Positions 25,475 through 34,376 of a DNA stretch of 64,000 bases are shown piece by piece; the first letter of the stretch is position 1; each line of letters opens with the position of its first letter. A program made the position numbers and the translations under genes. Source of the DNA: Marinobacterium rhizophilum (GTDB taxonomy: Bacteria > Pseudomonadota > Gammaproteobacteria > Pseudomonadales > Balneatricaceae); contig NZ_CP073347.1 in the NCBI RefSeq assembly GCF_024397915.1, forward strand, positions 4,588,001 through 4,652,000, given 5' to 3'. The notes below the pieces were generated by a model. The model saw only the letters and a list, made by a program, of their open reading frames with translations. It ran no database searches and had not been told where the DNA came from.

Positions 25475-26341
25475 ATGGCGTTCAACACACTGACACCCGA
25501 AGAGCAGCATGTTATTCAGGACAAGGGCACGGAGCGGCCCTTTACCGGCCAATTCAACGAGCACTTCGAAAATGGCCTCTACCTGTGCAAGCAGTGTGAT
25601 GCACCGCTGTACCGCTCGGAACACAAGTTTCCCTCCCACTGCGGCTGGCCGAGTTTTGATGACGAAATCGAGGGCGCCGTGGCGCGTCATGTGGATGCTG
25701 ACGGTCGCCGTACCGAAATCGTCTGTGCCCACTGTGGTGGTCACCTGGGGCATGTATTCGAAGGCGAAATGCAGACGGCGAAGAACATCCGTCACTGCGT
25801 AAACTCCATCTCCATGAACTTTGTCAGCGCCGAGGAACTGGCCCGCGAAGGTGGCTGCGAGCTGAAAAAAGCCTACTTTGCCGGCGGCTGCTTCTGGGGG
25901 GTCGAGCACCTGCTGCAGCAGGCGCCGGGTGTGGAGTCCGTGGTGTCGGGCTACATGGGCGGGCCTTCGGAAAACCCGACCTACACCCAGGTCTGCAGCA
26001 AGACCAGCGGGCACCTGGAAGTGGTCGAGGTCAGCTATGATGCCGCTCAGGTGAGCTACGAGACCCTGGCCAAGCTGTTTTTCGAGATTCATGACCCGAC
26101 CCAGCGTGGCGGCCAGGGGCCAGACCTGGGACCGCAGTACGCATCGGCCATTTTCGTGGCGGACGATGAGGAACGTGCCACAGTCGACCGGCTGATCGAC
26201 GTTCTCAGGGGCAAGGGGATGGATGTCGTTACCAGCGTGCTGCCCATGGCACCGTTCTGGCGTGCCGAGGAATACCACCAGGATTACTACGCGAAAACCG
26301 GCAAGGCACCTTACTGCCACCGCTACGAAAAGAAATTCTGA
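25475..26341 (+). CDS. msrBA: Fused peptide methionine sulfoxide reductase MsrB-MsrA
   Basis: 288 residues from the ATG at 25475 (CTGGAGG upstream). Repairs both epimers of methionine sulfoxide. MsrB domain about 1-125: zinc cysteines in CKQCD and CAHCGGHLGHVFEG, catalytic Cys in RHCVNSISMNF. MsrA domain about 130-288: catalytic GGCFWG, then YMGG, and EYHQDYY near the end. The order B then A is the less common arrangement and differs from the MsrA-MsrB order of PilB-type proteins. No signal peptide, so cytoplasmic. Single gene. Confidence 0.94.
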   Translation: MAFNTLTPEEQHVIQDKGTERPFTGQFNEHFENGLYLCKQCDAPLYRSEHKFPSHCGWPSFDDEIEGAVARHVDADGRRTEIVCAHCGGHLGHVFEGEMQTAKNIRHCVNSISMNFVSAEELAREGGCELKKAYFAGGCFWGVEHLLQQAPGVESVVSGYMGGPSENPTYTQVCSKTSGHLEVVEVSYDAAQVSYETLAKLFFEIHDPTQRGGQGPDLGPQYASAIFVADDEERATVDRLIDVLRGKGMDVVTSVLPMAPFWRAEEYHQDYYAKTGKAPYCHRYEKKF

Positions 26342-26472
26342 GGGGCTGGCGCCTTCGGGGCCGGGCTGCGGTTTGCTTGCTGCCCAGCGCCGCCGGTGCC
26401 TGCAGGCCGGAATCCGCACAGGGCAGGGATGCAAGTGCGGGCCAGCCGTGGCGCGGCTTTGAAAATAAGCAG

Positions 26473-26500
26473 TTGACGCGGAATTACCACCATGTATAAT
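26473..26500 (+). promoter_or_regulatory. Sigma70 promoter of the cold-shock gene
   Basis: TTGACG (26473-26478), 16-bp spacer, TATAAT (26495-26500). It gives a 5' untranslated leader of roughly 150 bases, as usual for cspA-type genes whose leader folds differently in the cold. The leader (26510-26657) is T-rich; no protein is encoded there. Confidence 0.7.
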
Positions 26501-26657
26501 CCAGCCTTACCTGAAAGTACGACCTATATTTATGCACACATTTTCGATGTCCTGTTTTAGAACTTCGTCCTGTTTTTCATAAGTAAGCGCCACTTTTAGT
26601 CCAAAGACCTTGCTTCTAAGGTCATTAAATTACTCTTGAATTATCAGGAAATACATT

Positions 26658-26864
26658 ATGTCTACTACTACCGGCACCGTAAAATGGTTCAACGAAGCTA
26701 AAGGTTTTGGTTTCATCGAACAGGAATCTGGTCCTGACGTTTTCGCTCACTTCCGTGCGATCACTGGTTCTGGCTTCAAGACTCTGGTCGAAGGCCAGAA
26801 AGTTGAGTTCACAGTTACTCAGGGCCAGAAAGGTCCTCAGGCTGAGAACATCGTAATTCTGTAA
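26658..26864 (+). CDS. Cold-shock domain protein (CspA family)
   Basis: 68 residues, one OB-fold. RNP1 KGFGFI (about 14-19) and an RNP2 variant DVFAHF (about 27-32; the common form is DVFVHF). It binds single-stranded RNA/DNA and melts mRNA structure. AGGAAATACATT precedes the ATG. Codon choice is markedly biased to the pattern of highly expressed genes (GGT, CGT, CTG). It follows a long leader and is closed by a strong terminator. Confidence 0.95.
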   Translation: MSTTTGTVKWFNEAKGFGFIEQESGPDVFAHFRAITGSGFKTLVEGQKVEFTVTQGQKGPQAENIVIL

Positions 26865-26931
26865 ATCAGAATCACGACTGGCATCCTAGCAATATGATGC
26901 CACCCTCGACTCGCTGAGTTGAGCGATAAGA

Positions 26932-26962
26932 AAGGCGAACCCTTAGGGATTCGCCTTTTTTT
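26932..26962 (+). terminator. Rho-independent terminator of the cold-shock gene
   Basis: Stem AAGGCGAA/TTCGCCTT (26932-26939 with 26950-26957), 10-base loop, T-run to 26962. Confidence 0.9.
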
Positions 26963-26981
26963 GTGGGCGCTCGAAAATTTT

Positions 26982-27061
26982 GGTTATTGGTTATTGGTTA
27001 TTGGTAAATAGTCATTGGTCATTCGTAAGAGGTAAAAACAGCCGTAAGCCGTAAGCCGTAA
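26982..27061. repeat. Two short heptamer tandem repeats
   Basis: GGTTATT three times (26982-27002) plus degenerate units, and GCCGTAA three times (27041-27061). Both have a 7-base unit. Non-coding. Confidence 0.85.
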
Positions 27062-27100
27062 GCTTAGAGCTGACAGCTGCAGGCTGATAGCATTGTTAAT

Positions 27101-27149
27101 CACGAATCACGAATCACGAATCACGAATCACGAATCACGAATCACGAAT
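27101..27149. repeat. Heptamer tandem repeat CACGAAT x7
   Basis: Seven exact copies, 27101-27149, then CACCTC. The same unit recurs at 59474. The 350-bp gap 26865-27215 holds only this, the two other heptamers and two terminators. Confidence 0.95.
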
Positions 27150-27167
27150 CACCTCGCCGCAGCCAGC

Positions 27168-27191
27168 AAAAAGCCCGCAGTCGCGGGCTTT
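27168..27191 (-). terminator. Terminator of the purine permease gene
   Basis: Stem AAAGCCCGC/GCGGGCTTT with an AGTC loop; on the minus strand it ends in a run of five T. It can work on both strands. Confidence 0.8.
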
Positions 27192-27215
27192 GTCGATCGC
27201 AGTCCCGCGCCGGGG

Positions 27216-28571
27216 TTAGCCGTTCATCTTCAGCTCGATCTGCTGACGCTCCCGTTCTTCATCCGCCAGGGTTTTCTTCGGCAGTACCTGGTTCAGCAGG
27301 ATGGACACGAAGGCCGCCACCACGATGGGCGAGCCGCCCACCACCAGCTTCAGCATTTCGGGAAACTGTTCGATGGCATCCGGCACCGCGTAGATCCCCA
27401 TGCTGAGCGCCAGTGCCAGGCTGACGATGGTGACATTGCGCGATGACATCTCTTCCTTGGTGATCAGCTTGATGCCGGTCATGGTGATCATGCCGAACAC
27501 GATGATGGTGGCGCCGCCCAGCACCGGAAACGGAATGGTGGTGATCAGGGCGCCGAACTTGGGAATAAAGCCCGCCACCAGCATAAAGCCCGCCGCCAGT
27601 GCCAGCACAAAACGGCTGATGACCTTGGTCATGGCGACGATGCCGACGTTCTGGCTGTAGGACGCCGTCGGCAGGGCGCCAAAGAAGGACCCCAGCAGGG
27701 TACAGGCACCGTTGCCCAGCAGGCCGCCGCTGAGTTCCCGGTCGGACAGCTCGCGATTCATCGCCCCCACCGTCGTGGCCGACAGGTCACCGATGGTCTG
27801 CACCGAGTTGATCACGCAGATGATCACCATGGAGATAATGGCGGCGGCATGAAATTCCAGTTCGAACTGCATGGGGCTCGGTGCCGTGAACCAGGGCGCG
27901 GCGGCTATGGGGCTGAAATCCACCAGGCCGCAGAACACGGACAATACATAGCCTACGGCGATGCCGCAGATGATGGAGGCCAGCTGCAAAAAGCCCCGGG
28001 CAAAGTGGGAGATACCCAGCACCACCAGCAGGGTAATGATGGCGATGCCCCAGTTCAGCAGTGAGCCGCGACTGCTGCTGGCCACGCCGCCGGCCATGTA
28101 GTTGATGGCGATATCGTACAGCGACAGGCCAATCACCAGCACCACGGTGCCGGCCACCACGGGGGTGAAGAGGCCGCGGATGTGCCGGATGCCAAGTGCC
28201 ACCAGCATCATGGCGATGCCGCCGGCCACCTGGGCGCCGAGAATGCCGCTGATGCCGTACTGGGCGCCAATGGCGGTGAGCGTGGGCACATAGGCGAAGC
28301 CCACGCCAAAGATGGCGGGCAGGCGCGCGCCCATGCGGCCGATGCAATACAGCTGCAGCAGGGTGGAAATGCCGGAGGCGATCAGGGCGATCTGGATCAG
28401 CGCCATCTTTTCATCCAGCGGGGCGTTGACCGCACCAACGACAATAATGGGCACGGTGACGGTGCCCATCATCATGGCCAGGATGTGTTGCAGCGAAAGC
28501 GGCAGGGCCTTGAGGAGTGGCGGCCGGCCGTAGAAATCGAACAGGGAGGAACTGCGGGTACGGGTATTCAT
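27216..28571 (-). CDS. Nucleobase:cation symporter NCS2 (xanthine/uric acid type)
   Basis: 451 residues from the ATG at 28571, which has AGGGG 8 bases upstream; the ATG at 28595 lacks one. About 14 helices. NAT signature QNVGIVAMTKVISR after helix 9 and the start LPLSLQHILAMMMGTVTVP; SVQTIGDLSA lies in the substrate region. The pattern is that of purine (xanthine, urate) rather than uracil carriers, but specificity needs the exact TM3/TM8 residues. Single gene with its own terminator; upstream lies a TGTATACA palindrome. Confidence 0.9.
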   Translation of the reverse strand: MNTRTRSSSLFDFYGRPPLLKALPLSLQHILAMMMGTVTVPIIVVGAVNAPLDEKMALIQIALIASGISTLLQLYCIGRMGARLPAIFGVGFAYVPTLTAIGAQYGISGILGAQVAGGIAMMLVALGIRHIRGLFTPVVAGTVVLVIGLSLYDIAINYMAGGVASSSRGSLLNWGIAIITLLVVLGISHFARGFLQLASIICGIAVGYVLSVFCGLVDFSPIAAAPWFTAPSPMQFELEFHAAAIISMVIICVINSVQTIGDLSATTVGAMNRELSDRELSGGLLGNGACTLLGSFFGALPTASYSQNVGIVAMTKVISRFVLALAAGFMLVAGFIPKFGALITTIPFPVLGGATIIVFGMITMTGIKLITKEEMSSRNVTIVSLALALSMGIYAVPDAIEQFPEMLKLVVGGSPIVVAAFVSILLNQVLPKKTLADEERERQQIELKMNG

Positions 28572-29090
28572 GAAGGGCCCCTGGAAGGTCATCAATGTCG
28601 AGCGGGCTGGGTGCGTCGGCTAGGCCGCGGCAAAGCTCGCACCGGTTAGGTCGCCTGTGGCGGCATGGGCGGGATGCCTGATGAAGTTCCGGGGGTACGC
28701 TTTCCTGCTGTGCTCTTTCATGCTGTTTCTCTGGAGTCAGGCGCAGCCGTGGCCGTGCCATTGTTATTGTTGGCGTCCCCGCATGCTCGGGGCAGCGTTA
28801 TGCTGGAGCAGCTGCAGGCCGGCTAGCCTGAGTCTGCGGCGTCGAAATGCCTCGGGGTCGTATTGTATACATTTTTGTTGTTGTATTTACAAATTTAAAA
28901 TTATGTTTTTGTAATTATGTTTTGGTTTTATTGGGTACATTTCTCGGGGGTGGCCGCGCTGTTGAACGGTTCCGCGCCGGTACAGTGCCTGTCCGGACGC
29001 CGCTCTGACGCATCCCGCCGGCTCTGGTAAACTTGCCGCCTGGTGTGCCCGCAAGCGGGTGCCTTGATTCCCAGCTGCAGCGAAACCACG
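28572..29090. promoter_or_regulatory. Divergent intergenic with TTGTATACA palindrome
   Basis: 519 bp. The only notable sites are TTGTATACA at 28863-28871 (8-bp perfect palindrome TGTATACA, a form used by GntR-type repressors) and the AT-rich tract to about 28935, which is the probable promoter zone of the purine permease. The remainder shows no ORF with a ribosome site. Confidence 0.45.
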
Positions 29091-29624
29091 ATGACAAAAC
29101 CGACACTCTGTATTGGCCTGAACAACCCCAAGAGCCCCACCAACGTGGGGGCCGTGATGCGTGCGGCGGGCTGTTTCGGCGCGGATGCGGTGTTCTATAC
29201 CGGCGAGCGCTACCCGCGGGCAAAGAAGTTTCATACCGACACCAAGCAGGCCAGTCAGAACATCCCGCTCAGCGCCGTGGATTCGCTGCTGGATGCGGTG
29301 CCCGATAATGCGGCCATCGTCTGCGTGGAGCTGGTTGAAGGGGCGCAGTCCCTCGCCGACTTTGTGCACCCGCCGAACGCCTTCTATATCTTCGGCCCGG
29401 AAGACGGCAGCCTGAGCCAGGCGCTGGTGGATCGCGCCCAGGCGGTGGTCTATATCCCCACGGTGGGCTGCCTCAACCTGGCGGCCACGGTGAACGTGGT
29501 GCTGTACGACCGGCTGGCCAAGTCCGCCGGCGCCCGGCAGGGGGATGAACTGATTCGCAGCAGCCGCGATCGCAATAACCGGGTCAGGGTGAAGGCCGCC
29601 ACCGGGGTGCATGACGCCGGCTGA
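29091..29624 (+). CDS. TrmH/SpoU-family RNA methyltransferase
   Basis: 177 residues from the ATG at 29091; only a weak ribosome site is visible. SPOUT fold: start CIGLNNPKSPTNVGAVMRAAGCFGAD holds motif 1 (N-x-G-x-x-x-R, key residues N, G, R), motif 2 IFGPEDGSLSQAL and motif 3 YIPTVGCLNLAATVNVVLYD at about 125-145. It 2'-O-methylates a ribose in tRNA or rRNA with SAM. The short length without an N-terminal substrate domain resembles TrmL-like or stand-alone SpoU proteins. Target unknown. Confidence 0.88.
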   Translation: MTKPTLCIGLNNPKSPTNVGAVMRAAGCFGADAVFYTGERYPRAKKFHTDTKQASQNIPLSAVDSLLDAVPDNAAIVCVELVEGAQSLADFVHPPNAFYIFGPEDGSLSQALVDRAQAVVYIPTVGCLNLAATVNVVLYDRLAKSAGARQGDELIRSSRDRNNRVRVKAATGVHDAG

Positions 29625-29818
29625 GCCGGGGCGTTAACCTTCAAATAGCGCACCGCGTGCAGGGTATTCGCCGCCGCAATGCAGTAAAATGCCGCCTTTA
29701 CTATAACCAAGTAACTCTGAAACCCCTGAGGCAGGATTGCGCTACAGCGCCGTCATGCGGCCGCATTGCACGCAGCTGCGATCTGCGTCACGGGTTACTG
29801 CTTTTCGGAATTTTGCAC

Positions 29819-31423
29819 ATGATTCGCCTGACCAACATCCAGCTACCGCTGGACCACGATGACGCCGCACTCACCAACGCCATTCTGTCCAGGCTGCAGA
29901 TCAGCGCGGATCAGCTGCAAAGCTTTGAAGTACACCGTCGTGGCTACGATGCCCGCAAGAAGTCCAGCATTGTGCTGATCTACACCCTGGATGTGCAGAC
30001 CACGCAGGACGAAGCCCTGCTGGAGAAATTTGCCGGGGATCAGCTGGTCAAGGCCACGCCGGACATGGCCTACAGTTTCGTGGCCCAGGCGCCGGAGGCG
30101 CTGGCCGAACGGCCGGTGATCATCGGCTTTGGCCCCTGCGGCCTGCTGGCCGGCCTGGTGCTGGCGCAGATGGGCTACAGGCCCATTATCCTGGAGCGCG
30201 GCAAGGAAGTGCGCGAGCGCACCAAGGATACCTTCGGGTTCTGGCGCAAGAAGGTACTTAATACCGAATCCAACGTGCAGTTTGGCGAGGGCGGTGCCGG
30301 CACCTTTTCCGACGGCAAGCTCTACAGCCAGATCAAGGACCCGAAGCACTACGGTCGCAAGGTACTGAGCGAATTTGTCGCCGCCGGCGCGCCGGATGAA
30401 ATCATGTTTGTCAGCAAGCCCCATATCGGCACCTTCCGGCTGGTGTCCATGGTGGAGAAAATGCGCGCCAGCATTATCGAGCTCGGCGGCGAGATCCGTT
30501 TCAGCGCCCGGGTGGATGACCTGCATATCGAAGATGGCCAGGTCACCGGCTTGACCCTGGCCGGCGGCGAGCAGATCAAGTCCCGTCATATCGGCCTGGC
30601 GGTGGGGCACAGTGCCCGGGACACCTTCCAGATGCTGTACGACAAGCAGGTCTACATGGAAGCCAAACCGTTCTCGGTGGGCTTTCGCATCGAGCACCCG
30701 CAGTCCCTGATCGACGAAGCCCGTTTTGGCGACAACGCCGGCAACGAGATTCTCGGCGCCGCCGACTACAAGCTGGTGCACCACTGCAAGAATGGCCGTT
30801 CCGTTTACAGCTTCTGCATGTGCCCGGGCGGCACCGTGGTGGCGGCGACCTCGGAAGAGAACCGCGTGGTTACCAACGGCATGAGCCAGTATTCGCGCAA
30901 CGAGCGCAATGCCAACAGCGCCGTGGTGGTGGGTATAGATCCGTCGGACTACCCGGGCCATCCGCTGGCGGGCGTCGACTTCCAGCGCCAGCTTGAAAGC
31001 CTCGCCTTTGAGCTCGGCGGCTCCAACTACGATGCGCCGGCGCAGAAGGTCGGGGATTTCCTCAAGGGCGTTTCGTCCGAGCAGCTGGGCAGCGTGGAAT
31101 CCTCGTTCAAGCCCGGCATCCGGCTGACGGACCTGTCCGCGGCGCTGCCGGACTTCTGCATCGAGGCACTGCGCGAGGCGATTCCGGCGTTCAACCGCAA
31201 GATTCGCGGCTTTGCGCTGGAGGATGCCATCCTCACCGGTATTGAAACCCGCACTTCGTCGCCGGTGAACATCAAGCGCGGCGATGACCTGCAGAGCCTC
31301 AATACCCGCGGGCTTTACCCGGCGGGCGAGGGTGCGGGCTATGCCGGCGGTATCATGTCTGCCGCCATCGATGGCATTCGCATCGCCGAAGCCATGGCGC
31401 TCAGCATCAATAACAGCCAGTAG
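29819..31423 (+). CDS. FAD-dependent dehydrogenase, COG2509 type
   Basis: 534 residues from the ATG at 29819. The first 95 residues form a separate N-terminal domain (IQLPLDHDDAALTNAILSRL), then the dinucleotide loop GFGPCGLLAGLVLAQMGYRP (about 104-123) and ERGKEVRERTKDTFGFW. GEGGAGTFSDGKLYSQ follows, and GEGAGYAGGIMSAAIDG near the end closes the FAD site. This is the widespread but uncharacterised family sometimes named NAD(FAD)-utilising dehydrogenase. It is 1 base before rsuA and probably co-transcribed with it. Confidence 0.88.
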   Translation: MIRLTNIQLPLDHDDAALTNAILSRLQISADQLQSFEVHRRGYDARKKSSIVLIYTLDVQTTQDEALLEKFAGDQLVKATPDMAYSFVAQAPEALAERPVIIGFGPCGLLAGLVLAQMGYRPIILERGKEVRERTKDTFGFWRKKVLNTESNVQFGEGGAGTFSDGKLYSQIKDPKHYGRKVLSEFVAAGAPDEIMFVSKPHIGTFRLVSMVEKMRASIIELGGEIRFSARVDDLHIEDGQVTGLTLAGGEQIKSRHIGLAVGHSARDTFQMLYDKQVYMEAKPFSVGFRIEHPQSLIDEARFGDNAGNEILGAADYKLVHHCKNGRSVYSFCMCPGGTVVAATSEENRVVTNGMSQYSRNERNANSAVVVGIDPSDYPGHPLAGVDFQRQLESLAFELGGSNYDAPAQKVGDFLKGVSSEQLGSVESSFKPGIRLTDLSAALPDFCIEALREAIPAFNRKIRGFALEDAILTGIETRTSSPVNIKRGDDLQSLNTRGLYPAGEGAGYAGGIMSAAIDGIRIAEAMALSINNSQ

Positions 31424-31424
31424 C

Positions 31425-32180
31425 ATGCAGTCCAGGGTTGCGCGCCTCGATCGCTTTATCAGCGTGCAGACCGGCATCAACCGCAAGCATGTACGCCTGA
31501 TGCTGGCCCAGGGGCGGATACAGGTGGATGGCGTGCGGGCCACCGATATCCAGCAGCCGGTGGGCGAGTTCAGCCAGGTGCTGCTCGATGGCCAGGTGCT
31601 GCAGGCCAATACCCCGCGTTACCTGATGCTGCACAAGCCTGTAGGAGTGGTGAGCGCCACCCGGGATGACGAGCACCGCACGGTGATCGATCTGCTGCAG
31701 GCGGATTACCGCCACAGCCTGCATATCGCCGGGCGGCTGGACCTCAACTCCTCCGGCCTGCTGTTGCTGACCAACGATGGCCGCTGGTCACGCGGCCTGA
31801 GTGCGCCGGACTCCGGGGTCAGCAAAAAATACCGCGTCACCCTGGCCAACCCCATCACCGAGGAATACATCCAGGCTTTTGCGGATGGCATGTATTTTGG
31901 CTACGAAGACATCACTACCCGGCCTGCGGGTCTGCGAATACTCGATGAGCGGGTGGCGGAAGTCACCCTCACCGAGGGGCGCTACCACCAGATCAAGCGC
32001 ATGTTCGGCCGCTTTCGTAATCCTGTGCTGGCGCTGCACCGCTGCGCCATCGGCCCCCTGGTGCTGGACCCGGATCTGCTGCCGGGGCAGAGCCGCGAAC
32101 TGACGCCCGCACAGGTACAGTCGGTTCGCGGCGCGACCCGCTGTGCCAACGACCACGGGGTGGCCATTGATGCACGATGA
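31425..32180 (+). CDS. rsuA: 16S rRNA pseudouridine synthase, RsuA family
   Basis: 251 residues from the ATG at 31425; longer frames run back into the upstream gene. N-terminal S4 RNA-binding domain (about 5-50, ARLDRFISVQTGINRKHVRL), catalytic Asp in AGRLDLNSSGLLLLTNDG (about 105-122), and EGRYHQIKRMFG, the motif shared by the RsuA/RluB/E/F group. RsuA proper makes pseudouridine at position 516 of 16S rRNA. The closest alternatives are RluE or RluF on 23S; RsuA is my choice because of the PRYLMLHKPVGVVSATRD linker. It overlaps the next gene by 11 bp. Confidence 0.85.
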   Translation: MQSRVARLDRFISVQTGINRKHVRLMLAQGRIQVDGVRATDIQQPVGEFSQVLLDGQVLQANTPRYLMLHKPVGVVSATRDDEHRTVIDLLQADYRHSLHIAGRLDLNSSGLLLLTNDGRWSRGLSAPDSGVSKKYRVTLANPITEEYIQAFADGMYFGYEDITTRPAGLRILDERVAEVTLTEGRYHQIKRMFGRFRNPVLALHRCAIGPLVLDPDLLPGQSRELTPAQVQSVRGATRCANDHGVAIDAR

Positions 32181-32811
32181 CATCATCATCCTGGTACACG
32201 GCTTCAACCGGGGCCGGCGCGATATGGCCCGCCTCGCGGCGGGCCTTGCGCGCCAGGGCTGGAACACCCGCTCCCTGCGACTGCCGACCCTGTTCGGTGA
32301 CATGGATGCCTGCGTCGGTGCCATGCAAACGCAGCTCGAAGAGATCGAGGGGCGTTACCGCCGCGTGCACTTTGTCGCCCATAGCCTGGGCGGCCTGATT
32401 ACCCTCAATTACATTCGCAAGACCCGGCCACGCAATATCGGCCGCTGCGTCTTTATCGCCACACCCCACGGCGGCTCGCGCCTGGCGCAGATCGCCAGCC
32501 GGATTCCGGGCTACGCCCGGGTTTTCAGGCCCGTGGCCGAGCTGCTTCCCACCGCCGCCTATGACAACTGCCATGCAGCGTCCGGCCTCTGCGTGGGCGT
32601 GATCGCCGGGTATCGCAACAGCGGCGTGCTGGGCAGGCTGTTCCTGTCGTCCCACAGCGATGGCCGGGTCGAGGTGGCATCGGCGCTGGCGGGCGGGGCC
32701 ACGGATAGCATCCTGCTACCCTACGGCCACCAGGAGATTCATCAGCAGCAGGAAACCTGCGAGCAGGTGCAGGCGTTTCTGAGCAAGGGCACCTTTAATC
32801 ACCGCGATTAG
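32170..32811 (+). CDS. Alpha/beta hydrolase, lipase/PGAP1-like
   Basis: 213 residues from the ATG at 32170 inside the end of rsuA. LVHGFNRGRRDM makes the oxyanion region, VAHSLGGLITLNYI the nucleophile elbow (Ser about 81), IATPHGGSRLAQIA the following strand typical of PGAP1-like and triacylglycerol esterases, and the His is probably in YGHQEIH near the end. No signal peptide. Likely an intracellular esterase or thioesterase; substrate unknown. Last gene of the three-gene set. Confidence 0.82.
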   Translation: MHDDIIILVHGFNRGRRDMARLAAGLARQGWNTRSLRLPTLFGDMDACVGAMQTQLEEIEGRYRRVHFVAHSLGGLITLNYIRKTRPRNIGRCVFIATPHGGSRLAQIASRIPGYARVFRPVAELLPTAAYDNCHAASGLCVGVIAGYRNSGVLGRLFLSSHSDGRVEVASALAGGATDSILLPYGHQEIHQQQETCEQVQAFLSKGTFNHRD

Positions 32812-33695
32812 GGCGTCTCGAAAAACCTGCTGCGCGACTCATCTGCTGCGTTGCGCGGTGCCCGTTTTATCAGAGCAAGGTGGCTTATTTTGACCCTGTG
32901 CAAGCCGGGATACCGACGGGGTTTGACGGCTCCGGTTGCGCCCCTTCGGGATTCCCCGAATGACCTCAGTGCTTGCCGGCATATGGCTATGGATGGCGGA
33001 AGGCCGCCCCGCCGGTAGTCAGAAAATGCAGGAGCAATTTTCTGCTCACAAGGGGGGATGGTAGCCGCTCTGGTTTTTCAGTCGTGATTGAGTGCTACCG
33101 TTGCAGCCCGATTCCCCGCTGATACTGACGGTAATCGTAGGAGTCGCGTCCCGCGACGAAGCCTTTTGCTGCGCTCTGCCGGCATACGGCAATGGGTGGG
33201 CAGCGGTCAGAAAATGCAGTCGGTGGGTGCTTTGGGTCTGGTGCCGACTGATGACTGTAGTGTTTTAGGTGGAGTTGTTTTTCGCCTGTCGGCGACATAC
33301 TTTCTTTACTCGTGCAAATAAAGTATGCAAAGAAAGCACGCCCCGATGACGCCGGTTCGCTGCGCTCTGGGCCCATTCGACTGGCTCCGCCGATGGTACA
33401 TCCATGTACCGCGTCGCAGGTGCAACAGTCCCTGTTGCACCCCTGCGGGCCTGATCGTCGACTACCCCCAGTGCTCGCTGGCGTCATAAGGGGGACAAGA
33501 GCCGTTCTGATATCAGGTTGGATTCAGTTCGCGAATGTAGCTGCTGAAATTTAAGGCTGAGCAGGTACTTGGCGCATGAAATGCGGGCTGGAATTACCGG
33601 GCTGTCCTTGCTTGTGTGCCATCTGGATTCGGAGCACACTTGGGCACTGTTGCGCTCCTTGGGCGCAGCCATCATGGTTACTCAGGGATTGAGCT
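32812..33695. other. 884-bp non-coding block with dispersed-repeat character
   Basis: No ORF has a ribosome site and family resemblance. Inside are an imperfect direct repeat (GCCGGCATATGGC near 32977 and GCCGGCATACGGC near 33179, both followed by GTCAGAAAATGCA) and an inverted repeat ATACTTT/AAAGTAT at 33297-33326. The stretch from about 33300 to 33480 resembles an intergenic repeat I know from other gamma- and betaproteobacteria, whose minus strand yields spurious peptides such as FFAYFICTSKES. A degraded mobile or repeat element is the best reading. Confidence 0.45.
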
Positions 33696-34283
33696 ATGGA
33701 AGGTCTTTTTCTTGTTGGGCTGCTGGTCCTGGCAGTCGTGTTTTTTCTGAAGTTCCTCGCTCGCAATCGAACCGGTGCGGCGCCTGCCGAACAGTTGCAT
33801 TACCGTCGCCGACCGGCACTCTTTACTCCCGCTGAACGCTCCTTTGCCGGTGTACTGGACCAGGTTCTGGATACGCGCTACCGCGTCTACGGCAAGGTGC
33901 GCGTGGCCGATCTCATTGAACCGCTACCTACGAAAGACCACCGTATCTGGCAAAAGGCTTTCAACCGCATCAGCGCCAAGCATTTCGATTTCGTCATCTG
34001 CAACAGCAGCGATCTGGTACCCGTCGTTGTGGTCGAGCTGGATGACAGCAGCCACCAGAAGGCCAAGCGTCAGCAGCGCGACGAGATGCTGCAGCAGGTC
34101 TGCCAGCAGGTACAGCTGCCGTTGATCCGCGTGCCGGCACAGAAAGGCTACAAGCTGGCGGAGGTCGAGGAATACCTTAAGCCGCTGCGCGACCTTGAAA
34201 GTACGGCTGACTCCGACACAGCGATGCAGGGCGCGGGACTGCGGGCAGTACGGGATGATACGGGCTGGGCAGGAGGCGTGTGA
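33696..34283 (+). CDS. Membrane-anchored DUF2726 protein
   Basis: 195 residues. One N-terminal helix (about 3-21) then a soluble domain of the DUF2726 type, which has a PD-(D/E)xK nuclease-like fold: the FDFVICNSSDLVPVVVVELDD strand pair contains the Asp and Glu-x-Asp positions expected of such a site. The last 30 residues are probably disordered. Its biological role is unknown. It follows the non-coding block and precedes the DinB gene by 93 bp. Confidence 0.7.
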   Translation: MEGLFLVGLLVLAVVFFLKFLARNRTGAAPAEQLHYRRRPALFTPAERSFAGVLDQVLDTRYRVYGKVRVADLIEPLPTKDHRIWQKAFNRISAKHFDFVICNSSDLVPVVVVELDDSSHQKAKRQQRDEMLQQVCQQVQLPLIRVPAQKGYKLAEVEEYLKPLRDLESTADSDTAMQGAGLRAVRDDTGWAGGV

Positions 34284-34376
34284 GCGAGGCGTTCGCCGTG
34301 CAGTGCTTGTATCCTGAGGCGGCTGTCCCTGAAAATGGGCTTTCCAACCGTCCGCTAGGCATAAAGAGGGATGCTG

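Noticed and set aside
27101..27149. CRISPR array
   Set aside because: Seven-base units without spacers; the 155-181 bp units at 21 kb are likewise not CRISPR and no cas genes are seen.
33095..33487. 130-codon ORF on the minus strand
   Set aside because: Resembles well-known spurious translations of an intergenic repeat; no ribosome site.
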